From the NCBI RefSeq assembly GCF_900116115.1, contig NZ_FOZP01000002.1, positions 62,001-126,000 of the forward strand: a stretch of DNA of 64,000 bases, read 5' to 3'. Below the pieces are notes generated by a model. It was not told the DNA's origin. It searched no databases and worked only from the letters and a program-made list of their open reading frames with translations. Source of the DNA: Lutibacter maritimus (GTDB lineage Bacteria; Bacteroidota; Bacteroidia; Flavobacteriales; Flavobacteriaceae). How positions within the stretch are numbered: position 1 is the first letter of the stretch; each line of letters begins with the position of its first letter. Of this stretch, positions 9,192-18,726 are shown piece by piece. A program made the position numbers and the translations under genes.

Positions 9192-12100
9192 ATGTTAAAA
9201 AAAAATATACTGGTTTCTTTATGGTTGTTAGCGCCATTTATTTTTTTAAATAATGCTTATTCCCAAACACCACCAACATTAACTGCTGTTGGAAATCAAT
9301 ATTATTGCCCACAAAGCGAACAAAACATTGTTACAGGTTTTAGCATAACTAACCCAAGTAATGTAGAAATAAAAACAATTTATATTCAAATTTCAACAGG
9401 CTACGTTCGTGGTGAAGATATTTTAAAATTAAATGGAAACATACCAAATATTAATGCGTCAACTTTCAATTCATTAGAAGGAAAATTAGTTTTAACTTGG
9501 GTTGGTAGCGGAACAGCAAATACAAACGATTTAGTAATAGCTGTTAAAAATGTTATATTTAAAAGTAGCTCATTAAATCCTACAGGCACTAAAACTTTTT
9601 CAATTACAATTGGTGAAGCCAACTATTTACCGACCACAAAACATTATTACGAATTTGTTCCATCACTTGGAATTACATGGAAAAATGCAAAAACCGCTGC
9701 TGCAGGAAGAACTTACTACGGTTTAAAAGGCTATTTAGCTACAGTTACAACCATTGAAGAAGCAAAACTAACCGGAGAACAGGCTTCAGGTGCTGGGTGG
9801 ATTGGCGGTAGTGATGAAGCTGTTGAAGGAACTTGGAGATGGATGACAGGACCAGAAACTGGTAAATCATTTTGGATTGGAAATGGAAATGGAACAACTG
9901 CCGGCACTGATATTCCTTTTGCTTTTTGGAATGCGAATAATAATGAACCTAACAACTTAGGAAATGAAGATTATGCACATGTTACCGCTCCTGGAATTGG
10001 AACTCCTGGATCTTGGAACGATTTAAGTAATACTGGCGCAACTTCTGGAGACTATCAACCAAAAGGTTATATAGTTGAATATGGTGGAATGCCTGGAGAA
10101 ATAGAGCCAAGCATTTCAAAAAGTACTACTATTTCAATTGCTGAAATTACATCTTCTTCAGGAGATTCAAGATGTGGACCCGGAAAAGTAACTTTAACAG
10201 CTTCATCTTCATCTGGGAAAGTTCTATGGTTTAACTCGGTAAGCGGAGGAACACCAATTGCAACTGGTAACACTTTTACACCAACTATTTCAGCAACAAC
10301 AGCATATTATGCGTTAGCATCATCTGATGGAGTTTGTGAAAAAGGTGTTAGAATTTCAGTTGATGCAATTGTTCATCAAATACCAACAATTACAAATATT
10401 TCGGAAAATCAAATTTGCGGAATTGGATCAGGAATATTAACTGCAAATGCATCAGCCGGCACCGTAAATTGGTATGCAAATGCAACAGGAGGAATAGCTT
10501 TATATACTGGAAACTCTTTTAACACACCTACTATTAACAATACAACAACTTATTATGTAGATGCTACCGAAAACGGATGCACAACTTTAACTCGAACACC
10601 AGTAACATTAACAGTAGTTCACGTAAACAAACCAACAACAAATTTTGCTGAACAAACATTTTGCTCTGCCGATAATGCTACTTTAAATAACCTCTCCATT
10701 AATGGAAATGCTATTTTATGGTACGAAACAGCTAATAGCAAAATTCCTTTAAACAAAACACAAACTTTACAAAATAACACCTCATATTTTGCCACACAAA
10801 CTATAAACTCTTGCGAAAGTCCTGAGCGCCTTGAAATAAAAGTTAAAATTTATGAAACACCAAACCCTCAAATAAACATTCCAAAAATTTATACTTGCGA
10901 TTCCAATATTACTGGAACCGATGTTGATGGCGAAGAAACTTTTGACCTAACTTTAAATAATACTTTTATTTTAAATGGAAAAAACACTACCAATTTTAAC
11001 ATTAGGTTTTATAAAGATGCTGCATTAACACAACCAATAAATAATCCTACCAATTTTAAAAACACAAAAATTGGAAGCCCACAAACCATTTATTTCTTTA
11101 TTGAAAATAAAAATTTACTTTCTTGTAACGCAACTGGATCATTTCAAATTGAAGTAAATCCTTTACCAATATTAAAAAGCTCGCAAGTGATACTTGAGCA
11201 ATGTGATGATGACGAAAACAATGATGGATTTAGTTATTTTAACCTTAACCAAGCTAATGAATTAATTTCTGTAAATTATAAAAATGAGCAGTTTGAATTT
11301 TATGAAGACGCAGCATACACTCAATTAATTACAAATCCGCTAGCATATAAAAACCCAACCGTAATTAACAGTATTGTGTATGTTAAAATTAAAACCACTT
11401 TTGGTTGTGAAAGATATGCAAGTATAAAATTAAAAGTTGGAGCAACTCAAATACCAAGTGATTTTCATTTAAATTATTATGCTTGTGAAGATTTACCTTC
11501 AACAAATCAAGATGGTAAAACCATTTTTAATTTTAGTGATGCAACTCAACAATTAATTGATACAAAAAATATTTTTTCATCACAACTTGTTCGAATATCA
11601 TATTATGAAAGTTTAGAAGATGCACTTTCAGAAACAAACCCAATTTCAGATATTTCAAACTATAAAAACACCACACCTTGGGAACAAAAAATATATATAA
11701 GAATTGATAGTGATGATGTAAATGCTTGTTTAGGATTAAACCACGTAATCACGTTACATGTTGAACGTTTACCATTAGCTTATGCTGTAACTATTGATAG
11801 AGAATGTGATGATGATGATGATGGATTGTATCCTTTTGATACTTCAAAAATTGATGAAACAGTTAGAAACGGACAAACAAATATTACAATTCGTTATTTT
11901 GATGAAAATAATAATTCATTACCAAGTCCGCTACCAAATCCGTTTTTAACCAAAAGTCAAACAATTACAATTAAAGTAGAAAACACAACTTCAACAATAA
12001 CCCCAAATTGTGCCGATGAAACAACTTTAGAGTTTATTGTTGATGTTTCACCAAAAATATATCCCGTAAATATTCCTGCGCAATGTGATGATGCTCCAGA

Positions 12101-13076
12101 TACAACCGATGGATTTTCAAATTTTGATACCTCAACAATTGAATCAACATTATTAGGCGGACAAACCGGCATGAAAGTTGCGTATACAGATGCAAATAAT
12201 AATCCATTACCAAGTCCGCTGCCAAATCCATTTTTTACAAATACGCAAAAAATTACAGCTACTGTAAGCAATGTTTTAAATGAATCTTGTGCAATCTCAA
12301 CAGATTTAAATTTTGTTGTTAATCCACTTCCAAGTTTTGAAGTAGAACCCGAACAAATAGTATGTTTAAACTTATTGCCAAAAACCTTAGAAATATACAA
12401 TGCAAAGGACAATTACACCTATGAATGGTTTGATGAACAAGGAAATACAATTGCAACTAATAATGAAGTTTTAATAAATAAAGGAGGAACATATACGGTT
12501 TTAGCAACTTCTAATTTAGGCTGTGTTTCATTACCAAAATCTATTATTGTTGAAGAATCTATAATTGCAGAAATTGATTTAAATGATATTGTAATTGTTG
12601 ATGATTCAAATAATAACACCATCACAATAAACACAAGTAACAACAATTTAGGGATAGGCGATTATGAATTTTCTTTAGATGATATTTTTGGCTTTTATCA
12701 AGACGAACCATTTTTTGATAATGTTGAAGCTGGAATTCACACTATTTACATAAGAGATAAAAATAATTGTGGAATTGCTGCTATTGATGTTTCTGTTTTA
12801 GGGTTCCCAAAGTTTTTTACACCTAATAATGATGGCTACAACGATACTTGGCAGATAAAAGGTGCAAATGATTTATTTTATCCTGTTTCTTCAATTCAGA
12901 TATTTGATAGGTTTGGAAAATTAATTACTGAGCTAAATGTTTCCAGTAATGGTTGGAATGGCAATTATAAAGGTGAAATGCTTCCGTCTACAGATTATTG
13001 GTACTCTGTGCAACTTATAGACACTCATGGAATTATTAGAGAAAAGCGTGGACACTTTAGTTTAATCAGAAAATAA
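9192..13076 (+). CDS. Large secreted lectin-like adhesin with type-B T9SS sorting domain
   Basis: 1294 residues. Signal peptide 1-25 (ending AYSQ), then an N-terminal beta domain, a C-type-lectin-like domain at about 150-297 (hallmarks GWIGGSDEAVEGTWRW, NEPNN and a late WND), two Ig-like repeats of the 'VLWFNSVSGGTPI' type at about 325-475, and several 90-100-residue modules with the pattern CD(D/S)...DGxxxFD. The C-terminal ~90 residues (FTPNNDGYNDTW ... IFDRFGK ... GxWNGxYKGxxLPSxDYWY) are the CHU_C type-B sorting signal, so the protein is exported by the type IX system to the surface. Role inferred: adhesion or glycan binding linked to gliding or surface attachment. Single gene; ligand unknown. 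Confidence 0.9.
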   Translation: MLKKNILVSLWLLAPFIFLNNAYSQTPPTLTAVGNQYYCPQSEQNIVTGFSITNPSNVEIKTIYIQISTGYVRGEDILKLNGNIPNINASTFNSLEGKLVLTWVGSGTANTNDLVIAVKNVIFKSSSLNPTGTKTFSITIGEANYLPTTKHYYEFVPSLGITWKNAKTAAAGRTYYGLKGYLATVTTIEEAKLTGEQASGAGWIGGSDEAVEGTWRWMTGPETGKSFWIGNGNGTTAGTDIPFAFWNANNNEPNNLGNEDYAHVTAPGIGTPGSWNDLSNTGATSGDYQPKGYIVEYGGMPGEIEPSISKSTTISIAEITSSSGDSRCGPGKVTLTASSSSGKVLWFNSVSGGTPIATGNTFTPTISATTAYYALASSDGVCEKGVRISVDAIVHQIPTITNISENQICGIGSGILTANASAGTVNWYANATGGIALYTGNSFNTPTINNTTTYYVDATENGCTTLTRTPVTLTVVHVNKPTTNFAEQTFCSADNATLNNLSINGNAILWYETANSKIPLNKTQTLQNNTSYFATQTINSCESPERLEIKVKIYETPNPQINIPKIYTCDSNITGTDVDGEETFDLTLNNTFILNGKNTTNFNIRFYKDAALTQPINNPTNFKNTKIGSPQTIYFFIENKNLLSCNATGSFQIEVNPLPILKSSQVILEQCDDDENNDGFSYFNLNQANELISVNYKNEQFEFYEDAAYTQLITNPLAYKNPTVINSIVYVKIKTTFGCERYASIKLKVGATQIPSDFHLNYYACEDLPSTNQDGKTIFNFSDATQQLIDTKNIFSSQLVRISYYESLEDALSETNPISDISNYKNTTPWEQKIYIRIDSDDVNACLGLNHVITLHVERLPLAYAVTIDRECDDDDDGLYPFDTSKIDETVRNGQTNITIRYFDENNNSLPSPLPNPFLTKSQTITIKVENTTSTITPNCADETTLEFIVDVSPKIYPVNIPAQCDDAPDTTDGFSNFDTSTIESTLLGGQTGMKVAYTDANNNPLPSPLPNPFFTNTQKITATVSNVLNESCAISTDLNFVVNPLPSFEVEPEQIVCLNLLPKTLEIYNAKDNYTYEWFDEQGNTIATNNEVLINKGGTYTVLATSNLGCVSLPKSIIVEESIIAEIDLNDIVIVDDSNNNTITINTSNNNLGIGDYEFSLDDIFGFYQDEPFFDNVEAGIHTIYIRDKNNCGIAAIDVSVLGFPKFFTPNNDGYNDTWQIKGANDLFYPVSSIQIFDRFGKLITELNVSSNGWNGNYKGEMLPSTDYWYSVQLIDTHGIIREKRGHFSLIRK
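11787..12344 (+). repeat. Two adjacent ~93-codon repeat modules in the adhesin
   Basis: Modules at 11787-12065 and 12066-12344 share the layout CDD...DG...FDTS.I..T...GQT followed by NNxLPSPLPNPF. The DNA around LPSPLPNPF (11917-11943 and 12205-12231) is nearly identical, pointing to a recent internal duplication. Confidence 0.75.
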
Positions 13077-13091
13077 ATTTATTCTTTTTAA

Positions 13092-13895
13092 TTAAAAAAG
13101 TTGTTGTAAAAATTTAGCAACACCATCATTTTTATTAGTATCGGTAACTTTTTTTGCAGCTTTTAAAACTTCATTATTAGCATTTGCAACTGCAACTCCT
13201 AAACCAACTGCTTTTAACATTTCTATATCATTATAATTATCACCAAAAGCAATTATATTTTCCATTGATAAATGGGTGTAAATAGAACTCAATAAAACTT
13301 CAATAGCTGTTTTTTTAGAAATAGATTTATGAGAAATTTCTATATATGTTTCTTTTGATCGGTATAACATTATTTCATCTGAAAATTCACTTTCCAAAGT
13401 TTTGTATAATACATCAATTTCATTTGCATCACCCATACACATAATTTTATGAGCTCCCTTGCCTTCTGTTTTCCAGTCATTTAAAACTTCAAAATGTGAT
13501 TTTATTGTTGGTGTAACTTTGGTGTTATTTTCTTCTCTTTTTGCCCAATAATCCATTGATTGAACATACCATTCATCAGCATAAAATAAACTTAAATGAA
13601 TATTGGTATTTACACATTTATTAATGGTGGCTTCTAAAACAGAATTATCTATAACCTTTGAATGTAAAATTTTGTCGCCATCTAAAACCAAACCTCCATT
13701 ATAAGCAATTAAGGGTGTCGTTATATTTTCAAATTGATGTTGTAAATGACGCATTCCTTTTGGCATTCGTGATGAAATTAATACAAAAGGAATAGGTGAA
13801 ATACGTTTAACTTCGGCAATAGTAAGTTCAGATAATTCTCTGTCTTTATTTAATAACGTTCCATCAATATCTGTAAAAACTAATTGGTATTTCAT
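13092..13895 (-). CDS. HAD-superfamily (Cof-type) phosphatase
   Basis: 267 residues of the Cof/YbiV subfamily. Motif I is FTDIDGTLLNKD with the nucleophile Asp near residue 9, motif II ends in LISSRM, and motif IV is FGDNYNDIEML (about 216-226). A C2-type cap domain lies between. These cytoplasmic enzymes dephosphorylate sugar phosphates, FMN or pyridoxal phosphate; substrate cannot be inferred here. An exact promoter element sits 16 bp upstream. It converges on the adhesin gene with a 15-bp gap. Confidence 0.88.
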   Translation of the reverse strand: MKYQLVFTDIDGTLLNKDRELSELTIAEVKRISPIPFVLISSRMPKGMRHLQHQFENITTPLIAYNGGLVLDGDKILHSKVIDNSVLEATINKCVNTNIHLSLFYADEWYVQSMDYWAKREENNTKVTPTIKSHFEVLNDWKTEGKGAHKIMCMGDANEIDVLYKTLESEFSDEIMLYRSKETYIEISHKSISKKTAIEVLLSSIYTHLSMENIIAFGDNYNDIEMLKAVGLGVAVANANNEVLKAAKKVTDTNKNDGVAKFLQQLF

Positions 13896-13911
13896 AAAAA
13901 TAATTTAGCCG

Positions 13912-13919
13912 CAAAAATA
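13912..13919 (-). promoter_or_regulatory. Bacteroidota -7 element (TATTTTTG) of the HAD gene
   Basis: Exact TAnnTTTG on the minus strand, 16 bp upstream of the ATG at 13895; back-to-back with the + strand element at 13968. Confidence 0.5.
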
Positions 13920-13967
13920 CGGAATTCAAATAAGAATCCTTTTTAAAAAAAAACTGGTGTTTTTATG

Positions 13968-13975
13968 TACTTTTG
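13968..13975 (+). promoter_or_regulatory. Bacteroidota -7 element (TACTTTTG) fixing the next start
   Basis: Exact TAnnTTTG. It overlaps an in-frame TTG at 13973 that would extend the next gene, so translation must start at the ATG at 13988, 12 bp after the element. Confidence 0.6.
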
Positions 13976-13987
13976 AAAAAAAAACAA

Positions 13988-14233
13988 ATGAACGCAACAG
14001 ATTGGTTAGGTTTTGTAGGAGTAGCATTAATATTGTTAGCTTATTTTTTAAATGAAATAGGTAAAATTTCTAATAAAAATATAGCTTTTATACTATTAAA
14101 TTTAATAGGCTCTACATTAGCTTGTTTGGCTTCGGTATTAATAAATTATTGGCCTTTTATTATTTTAGAAGCTGCTTGGGCGCTGGTTTCCGCAGTATCG
14201 TTATACAAATATTATAAACCCTCTAAATTATAA
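13988..14233 (+). CDS. Small membrane protein, CBU_0592-like family
   Basis: 81 residues from the ATG at 13988 with two to three transmembrane helices (about 6-22, 31-50 and 53-72). It resembles the CBU_0592 family of small bacterial membrane proteins, which have no established function. It ends one base before the oppositely oriented NYN gene. The start was chosen because the promoter element occupies the upstream in-frame TTG. Confidence 0.75.
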   Translation: MNATDWLGFVGVALILLAYFLNEIGKISNKNIAFILLNLIGSTLACLASVLINYWPFIILEAAWALVSAVSLYKYYKPSKL

Positions 14234-14962
14234 TTATTTATTTTTTACATAAATTAATTTAAATCTGCCACTTGTTTTATCGCGTTCTTCAATTTCAAAT
14301 TTATTGAGCGATTTAAAGAGTTGCGTTAATTTTTCAAATCCAAAGTTACGTGCATCAAAATTTGGCTGTTTTTTTAGAAGCAATGAGCCAACATCACCCA
14401 TAAACGCCCAACCATCATCATCGGCTGCGTCATCTACAGAATTTCGTAATAAACGAATAACTTTTGGTGTAATTTTATCTATATTTTCTTTTTTATTGGT
14501 TTTTTTACCATCTTGATTTTCTTCTTCCTTTGCTAAAATTTCTAAATAAATAAATTTATCGCACGCTACAATAAATGGTTCTGGAGTTTTCTTTTCGCCA
14601 ATTCCGTATACAACCACGCCAGCTTCACGCAAACGCATTGCTAGTTTTGTAAAATCGCTATCTGATGAAACCAAGCAAAAACCATTCACTTTTTCTGAAT
14701 ATAAAATATCCATAGCATCAATAATCATAGCAGAATCTGTAGCATTTTTCCCTGTTGTATAACTATATTGCTGTATTGGATTGATGGCGTTTTCTAGCAA
14801 AAGTGTTTTCCACTTAGCTAATTGAGGTTTCGTCCAATCGCCATAAATTCGTTTTATGGTTGGTGTTCCGTATTTTGTTATTTCTTCCATCATTTCTTTA
14901 ATATATTTTGATGGAATATTATCGCCGTCAATTAAAACGGCTAATTTTGTATCTTTTATCAT
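14234..14962 (-). CDS. NYN-domain (LabA/DUF88) nuclease with C-terminal LOTUS domain
   Basis: 242 residues. The N-terminal PIN-like NYN domain (about 5-145) shows the acidic site residues in LIDGDNIP (around D12 and D14), ATDSAMIIDAMD and VSSDSDFTKLAMRLREAG. A C-terminal OST-HTH/LOTUS domain (about 165-240, GWAFMGDVGSLLLKKQPNFDARNFG) is an RNA-binding, possibly G-quadruplex-binding, fold. The combination suggests a cytoplasmic RNase or RNA-binding regulator. A one-mismatch promoter (TACCTTTA) precedes it. Target unknown. Confidence 0.85.
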   Translation of the reverse strand: MIKDTKLAVLIDGDNIPSKYIKEMMEEITKYGTPTIKRIYGDWTKPQLAKWKTLLLENAINPIQQYSYTTGKNATDSAMIIDAMDILYSEKVNGFCLVSSDSDFTKLAMRLREAGVVVYGIGEKKTPEPFIVACDKFIYLEILAKEEENQDGKKTNKKENIDKITPKVIRLLRNSVDDAADDDGWAFMGDVGSLLLKKQPNFDARNFGFEKLTQLFKSLNKFEIEERDKTSGRFKLIYVKNK

Positions 14963-15044
14963 AATTTATAAAGGTAATAAAATTAAATGCTCTTTAAATA
15001 TTTTTTTGAATATACTTCCTTTAATAAAAACAAAAAGTTTGTTG

Positions 15045-15052
15045 TATTTTTG
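15045..15052 (+). promoter_or_regulatory. Bacteroidota -7 element (TATTTTTG) of second mscS gene
   Basis: Exact TAnnTTTG, 31 bp upstream of the ATG at 15084; probably drives the mscS / ATP-grasp pair. Confidence 0.5.
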
Positions 15053-15083
15053 ACTCACTGACTTTAATTTCAAGTGCTTTACT

Positions 15084-15962
15084 ATGAAAAATATCCTAAA
15101 AACCATTAAAGAATTTTTGGAATTAGAACTAATTAGTATTGGAAATTATAAAATAATGGTGCATACCATTGTTTTTATAGTTGGCATTTTTGTTGTTACA
15201 AAAATTTTACTGTGGTTAATTAAACAAGCGCTTTATCGTCAAAAAACAACTATTAATTTAGATTCTGGCAATACGTACGCCATTTTTCAAATAATTAAAT
15301 ATATAATTTGGGTAATTGCTTTCGGATTTATTTTAGAAACCATTGGAATTAAAGTAACTGTTTTAATTGCAGGTTCTGCGGCGCTTTTGGTTGGTATTGG
15401 TTTAGGATTACAACAAACTTTTAATGATATCATTTCGGGAATAATTTTACTATCTGAACGTTCTATTAAAATTGATGATATTTTAGAAATTGATGGCGAT
15501 ATTCTTAAAATTCAAGAAATTGGATTACGCACATCAAAAGGATTAAACAGAGATGAAATTTCTATTATTATTCCAAATTCATTAATTACAACCAACAAAG
15601 TGATTAACTGGAGTCACCAATCTAAACAAACACGTTTTAAAATTAACATTGGTGTTGCTTACGGAAGTGATGTAGATTTGGTAGAAAAAGTATTGAAAGA
15701 AAGCGCTTGGGAACATCCAGAAGTTTCTGATAAAAATTTAATTAATATTCGTTTTTTAGATTTTGGAGATTCATCTTTACAATTTCAAGTAATATTTTTT
15801 AGCGAAAATATTTTTAGAATTGAACGTGTAAAAAGTGATATTAGAAAAGTAATAAACCGAAAGTTTAAAGAACATAATATTACAATTCCATTTCCTCAAA
15901 TGGATTTGCATTTTAAAACAAACTTTTCAGAAAACACACAACAGCCAAAAAATAACAGCTAA
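15084..15962 (+). CDS. MscS-type mechanosensitive channel family protein (second copy)
   Basis: 292 residues with three transmembrane helices (about 22-48, 70-88, 92-125); the pore helix contains LIAGSAALLVGIGLGLQQTFND, closer to canonical MscS than the copy at 6684. The beta domain (LSERSIKIDDILEIDG; IIIPNSLITTNKVINWS) and the alpha/beta C-terminal domain follow. It is predicted to be a tension-gated channel of the inner membrane. The TAA is directly followed by the ATG of the ATP-grasp gene, so the two are probably co-translated. Confidence 0.9.
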   Translation: MKNILKTIKEFLELELISIGNYKIMVHTIVFIVGIFVVTKILLWLIKQALYRQKTTINLDSGNTYAIFQIIKYIIWVIAFGFILETIGIKVTVLIAGSAALLVGIGLGLQQTFNDIISGIILLSERSIKIDDILEIDGDILKIQEIGLRTSKGLNRDEISIIIPNSLITTNKVINWSHQSKQTRFKINIGVAYGSDVDLVEKVLKESAWEHPEVSDKNLINIRFLDFGDSSLQFQVIFFSENIFRIERVKSDIRKVINRKFKEHNITIPFPQMDLHFKTNFSENTQQPKNNS

Positions 15963-17132
15963 ATGATACTTATTGATCAACCTTATGTTTCAGATTTTTT
16001 AATAAAAACTATTAAAGAAAATCAATTTCCAATTGTGGCAACAAGCGTTGCAAAATCTATGATTACAGATGATGCTTTAAACTGGATTTCAGAAAAAGAC
16101 GCAATTAATCAATACAATTCAAACCAAAATATCCGTGTATATTCTAATTCTGAAAATGCTATAAATTGGATTGAACAACATTTAAAAAATACCGAGTTAC
16201 CAAAAAAAATACAGCTTTTTAAAAACAAAATAGCGTTTAGAGAATTATTAAAAGACCATTTTCCTGAATACTTTTTTAAAGGAATTCCAATCAATAATTT
16301 AAAAGATTTTCCGGCTGATGAATTACAATTTCCTTTAATTATAAAACCAGCAGTTGGTTTTTTTAGTTTAGCGGTGCATAAAATTGATACCGCTAAAGAA
16401 TGGACTGAAATTATAAATGGTATTGAAGCAGAAGTTGAAACTTTTAAAGATATGTATCCGAAAGAAGTTGTTAATATTTCTGATTTTATTGTTGAAGAAT
16501 ATATTGATGGTGAAGAATATGCCGTTGATTGTTATTTTGATAAAAATGGGAAAGTAGTTGTTTTAAATATCTTGCATCATATTTTTTCATCTTCAAAAGA
16601 TGTAAGTGACCGCGTATATTCAACATCACAAAAAATTATAGAAACTCAACTTCAAAAATTTGAAAACTTTTTACAAATTGTTGGAAACAAAGCACAGTTA
16701 AAAAACTTTCCAATGCACGTTGAAGTTAGAATTAATAGCCAAGGAAAAGTGATTCCTATTGAAATAAATCCACTTCGATTTGGTGGTTGGTGCACAACCG
16801 GAGATATTTCTTGGTACGCTTTTGAAATAAATTCTTACAACTACTTTTTAAACGGAAAAGTGCCAAATTGGAATGAAATTTTTAAAAATAACTCCAATAA
16901 ATTATTCAGCTTAATTGTGTTAGATAATAATTCTGGTATAAACGCAAATGAAATAAAATCATTTAATTATGATTTGCTGCTTAAAGACTTTGAAAATCCG
17001 TTAGAAATTAGAAAAGTAAATTATAAAAAATACGGTGTTTTTGGGTTTTTATTTACCCAAACAAGCCTTGAAAATCAACAAGAATTAAATTCAATTTTAG
17101 TCTCTAAACTAACAAATTACATTGAAAAATAA
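15963..17132 (+). CDS. ATP-grasp domain protein
   Basis: 389 residues. The central ATP-grasp fold (about 95-300) shows FPLIIKPAVGFFSLAVHK (ATP-binding strand and loop), VEEYIDGEEYAVD and the metal-binding VEVRINSQGKVIPIEINPLRFGG. These enzymes join a carboxylate to an amine or thiol nucleophile through an acyl phosphate; substrate unknown. The gene starts at the base after the mscS stop. A C-terminal extension of ~85 residues is not recognised. Whether the linkage to a mechanosensitive channel is functional is open. Confidence 0.8.
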   Translation: MILIDQPYVSDFLIKTIKENQFPIVATSVAKSMITDDALNWISEKDAINQYNSNQNIRVYSNSENAINWIEQHLKNTELPKKIQLFKNKIAFRELLKDHFPEYFFKGIPINNLKDFPADELQFPLIIKPAVGFFSLAVHKIDTAKEWTEIINGIEAEVETFKDMYPKEVVNISDFIVEEYIDGEEYAVDCYFDKNGKVVVLNILHHIFSSSKDVSDRVYSTSQKIIETQLQKFENFLQIVGNKAQLKNFPMHVEVRINSQGKVIPIEINPLRFGGWCTTGDISWYAFEINSYNYFLNGKVPNWNEIFKNNSNKLFSLIVLDNNSGINANEIKSFNYDLLLKDFENPLEIRKVNYKKYGVFGFLFTQTSLENQQELNSILVSKLTNYIEK

Positions 17133-17196
17133 ACCCAATTAACATAGCAATTTTTTCAATACATTTACTGCATTAATTTTTGAATTACATTATAGA

Positions 17197-18258
17197 ATGT
17201 TTGAATTTAAATTTAAAATTGAAAATAAGTTTATAATAACATTAATTTCATTTTTATCACTTTTATTTATTGGTTTATTAGATTTTTTTACAGGTTCTGA
17301 AGTTTCCGTTTTATTAGCCTATTTAATTCCAATATTATTAATTTCATTTTATAATAAATCAGAAAAAATATTACTATTAATAAATACCATTTTTGCTGCA
17401 ACTGTTTGGTTTATTGTAGATTATTTAACTCAAAATTATTCCAACATATTTAACCCAATTTGGAATGCTTTTGTGCGATTTACAGTTTTTATGATTATTG
17501 GTTTGTTAATACTTAATTTAAAAGAAAAATATAAAAGTGTTTTAAAATTAAATGAAGATTTAAAATTAATAAACGAAGAAAAAAATAAGTTTATTGGCGT
17601 TGCCGCACATGATTTAAGAAATCCTATTGGAGCCATTTATTCATTTTCCGATTTAATTATTGAAAATTATTCAGAAAATATTGATGTTAAAGGAATGAAA
17701 ATGCTTAATCATATTAAAGATTTAAGCAATAGCTCTTTAAATTTATTAAAAGATTTATTAGACATTTCTAAAATTGAATCTGGAATCATAAAACTTCAAC
17801 TAAAAACTGAAAATTATATAGATTTTATTACTAAGTATATGTATTTCAATTTGTTAGTTTCTAAAAAGAAAGACATTACTATTAAATTAGAAACCGAACA
17901 AAAAGAATTACTTTTTTCATTTGATGAACATTATTTAAGCGAAGTAATTAATAATTTATTAACCAATGCCATCAAATTTTCGTTTCCAAAAAGCGAAATA
18001 ATTATAAAAATATCAACATCAAAAAACTTTGTAAAAACAGAAATAATTGACCAAGGACAAGGAATTCCTGTGGAAGAACAAACCAAACTTTTTAATTATT
18101 TTCAAAAAACAAGTGTTCAGCCAACAAATGGCGAAACTAGCTCTGGGCTTGGGTTGGCAATAGCAAAGAAAATTATTGTTGAACATAAAGGAACTATTGG
18201 TGTAGTTAGTGAAATAAATAAAGGCGCTAATTTTTATTTTGAGTTACCTTTAAAGTAG
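17197..18258 (+). CDS. Membrane sensor histidine kinase
   Basis: 353 residues. Four to five transmembrane helices (about 12-30, 36-52, 57-76, 90-108) form a membrane-embedded sensor with no large external domain. A short coiled linker leads to the HisKA dimerisation domain with phospho-acceptor H138 in AAHDLRNP, then the HATPase domain with N box (NNLLTNAIKFS), G1 (DQGQGIP) and G2 (SSGLGLAIAK). No response regulator gene is nearby, so its partner is elsewhere (orphan kinase). The promoter is unclear: only a 9-base variant TAATTTTTG lies upstream. Confidence 0.9.
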   Translation: MFEFKFKIENKFIITLISFLSLLFIGLLDFFTGSEVSVLLAYLIPILLISFYNKSEKILLLINTIFAATVWFIVDYLTQNYSNIFNPIWNAFVRFTVFMIIGLLILNLKEKYKSVLKLNEDLKLINEEKNKFIGVAAHDLRNPIGAIYSFSDLIIENYSENIDVKGMKMLNHIKDLSNSSLNLLKDLLDISKIESGIIKLQLKTENYIDFITKYMYFNLLVSKKKDITIKLETEQKELLFSFDEHYLSEVINNLLTNAIKFSFPKSEIIIKISTSKNFVKTEIIDQGQGIPVEEQTKLFNYFQKTSVQPTNGETSSGLGLAIAKKIIVEHKGTIGVVSEINKGANFYFELPLK

Positions 18259-18276
18259 TTTTAAAACAAAATTTTT

Positions 18277-18726
18277 ATGATTGAATTAATTAGAACCAAC
18301 TCCAAAAACCCTGATTTTATACAATTAGTAAAATTTTTAGATGCCGATTTAAAAATACGCGATGGTGAAGACCATGATTTTTACGACCAATTTAATAAAA
18401 TTGATACATTAAAAAATGTAGTTGTGGCCTACAAAAACAAATTACCTATTGGTTGCGGCGCATTTAAAATTCATCCAGAAAAGACTGCAGAAATTAAACG
18501 GATGTATGTAGCTACAAACGGAAGAAGGTTAGGAATTGCATCAAAAGTATTAACTGAATTAGAACAATGGGCTAAAGAATTAGGTATTACCAAATGTATT
18601 CTTGAAACCGGTAAAAAACAGCCCGAAGCCATTGCATTATACAAAAAATGCGGTTATACAATTACCACAAATTTTGGGTTTTATGAAAATGTTGAAAACA
18701 GTGTTTGTTTTAGAAAGTTACTGTAA
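18277..18726 (+). CDS. GNAT family N-acetyltransferase
   Basis: 149 residues with the GNAT acetyl-CoA-binding core (IKRMYVATNGRRLGIASKVLTELE, about 71-94; R/Q-x-x-G-x-G/A motif in GRRLGIAS) and the C-terminal ALYKKCGYT motif. It probably acetylates a small molecule or protein N-terminus; substrate unknown. It starts 18 bp after the histidine kinase gene and its 3' end overlaps the convergent DUF4403 gene by 9 bp. Confidence 0.85.
   Translation: MIELIRTNSKNPDFIQLVKFLDADLKIRDGEDHDFYDQFNKIDTLKNVVVAYKNKLPIGCGAFKIHPEKTAEIKRMYVATNGRRLGIASKVLTELEQWAKELGITKCILETGKKQPEAIALYKKCGYTITTNFGFYENVENSVCFRKLL

Noticed and set aside
11957-12412. 151-codon antisense frame inside the adhesin gene
   Set aside because: No promoter, no domain, and it runs through the duplicated sense modules; a shadow.
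13084-13100. CTTTTT-AATT-AAAAAG palindrome between convergent genes
   Set aside because: Almost pure A/T, no stable stem; also overlaps the HAD stop codon.
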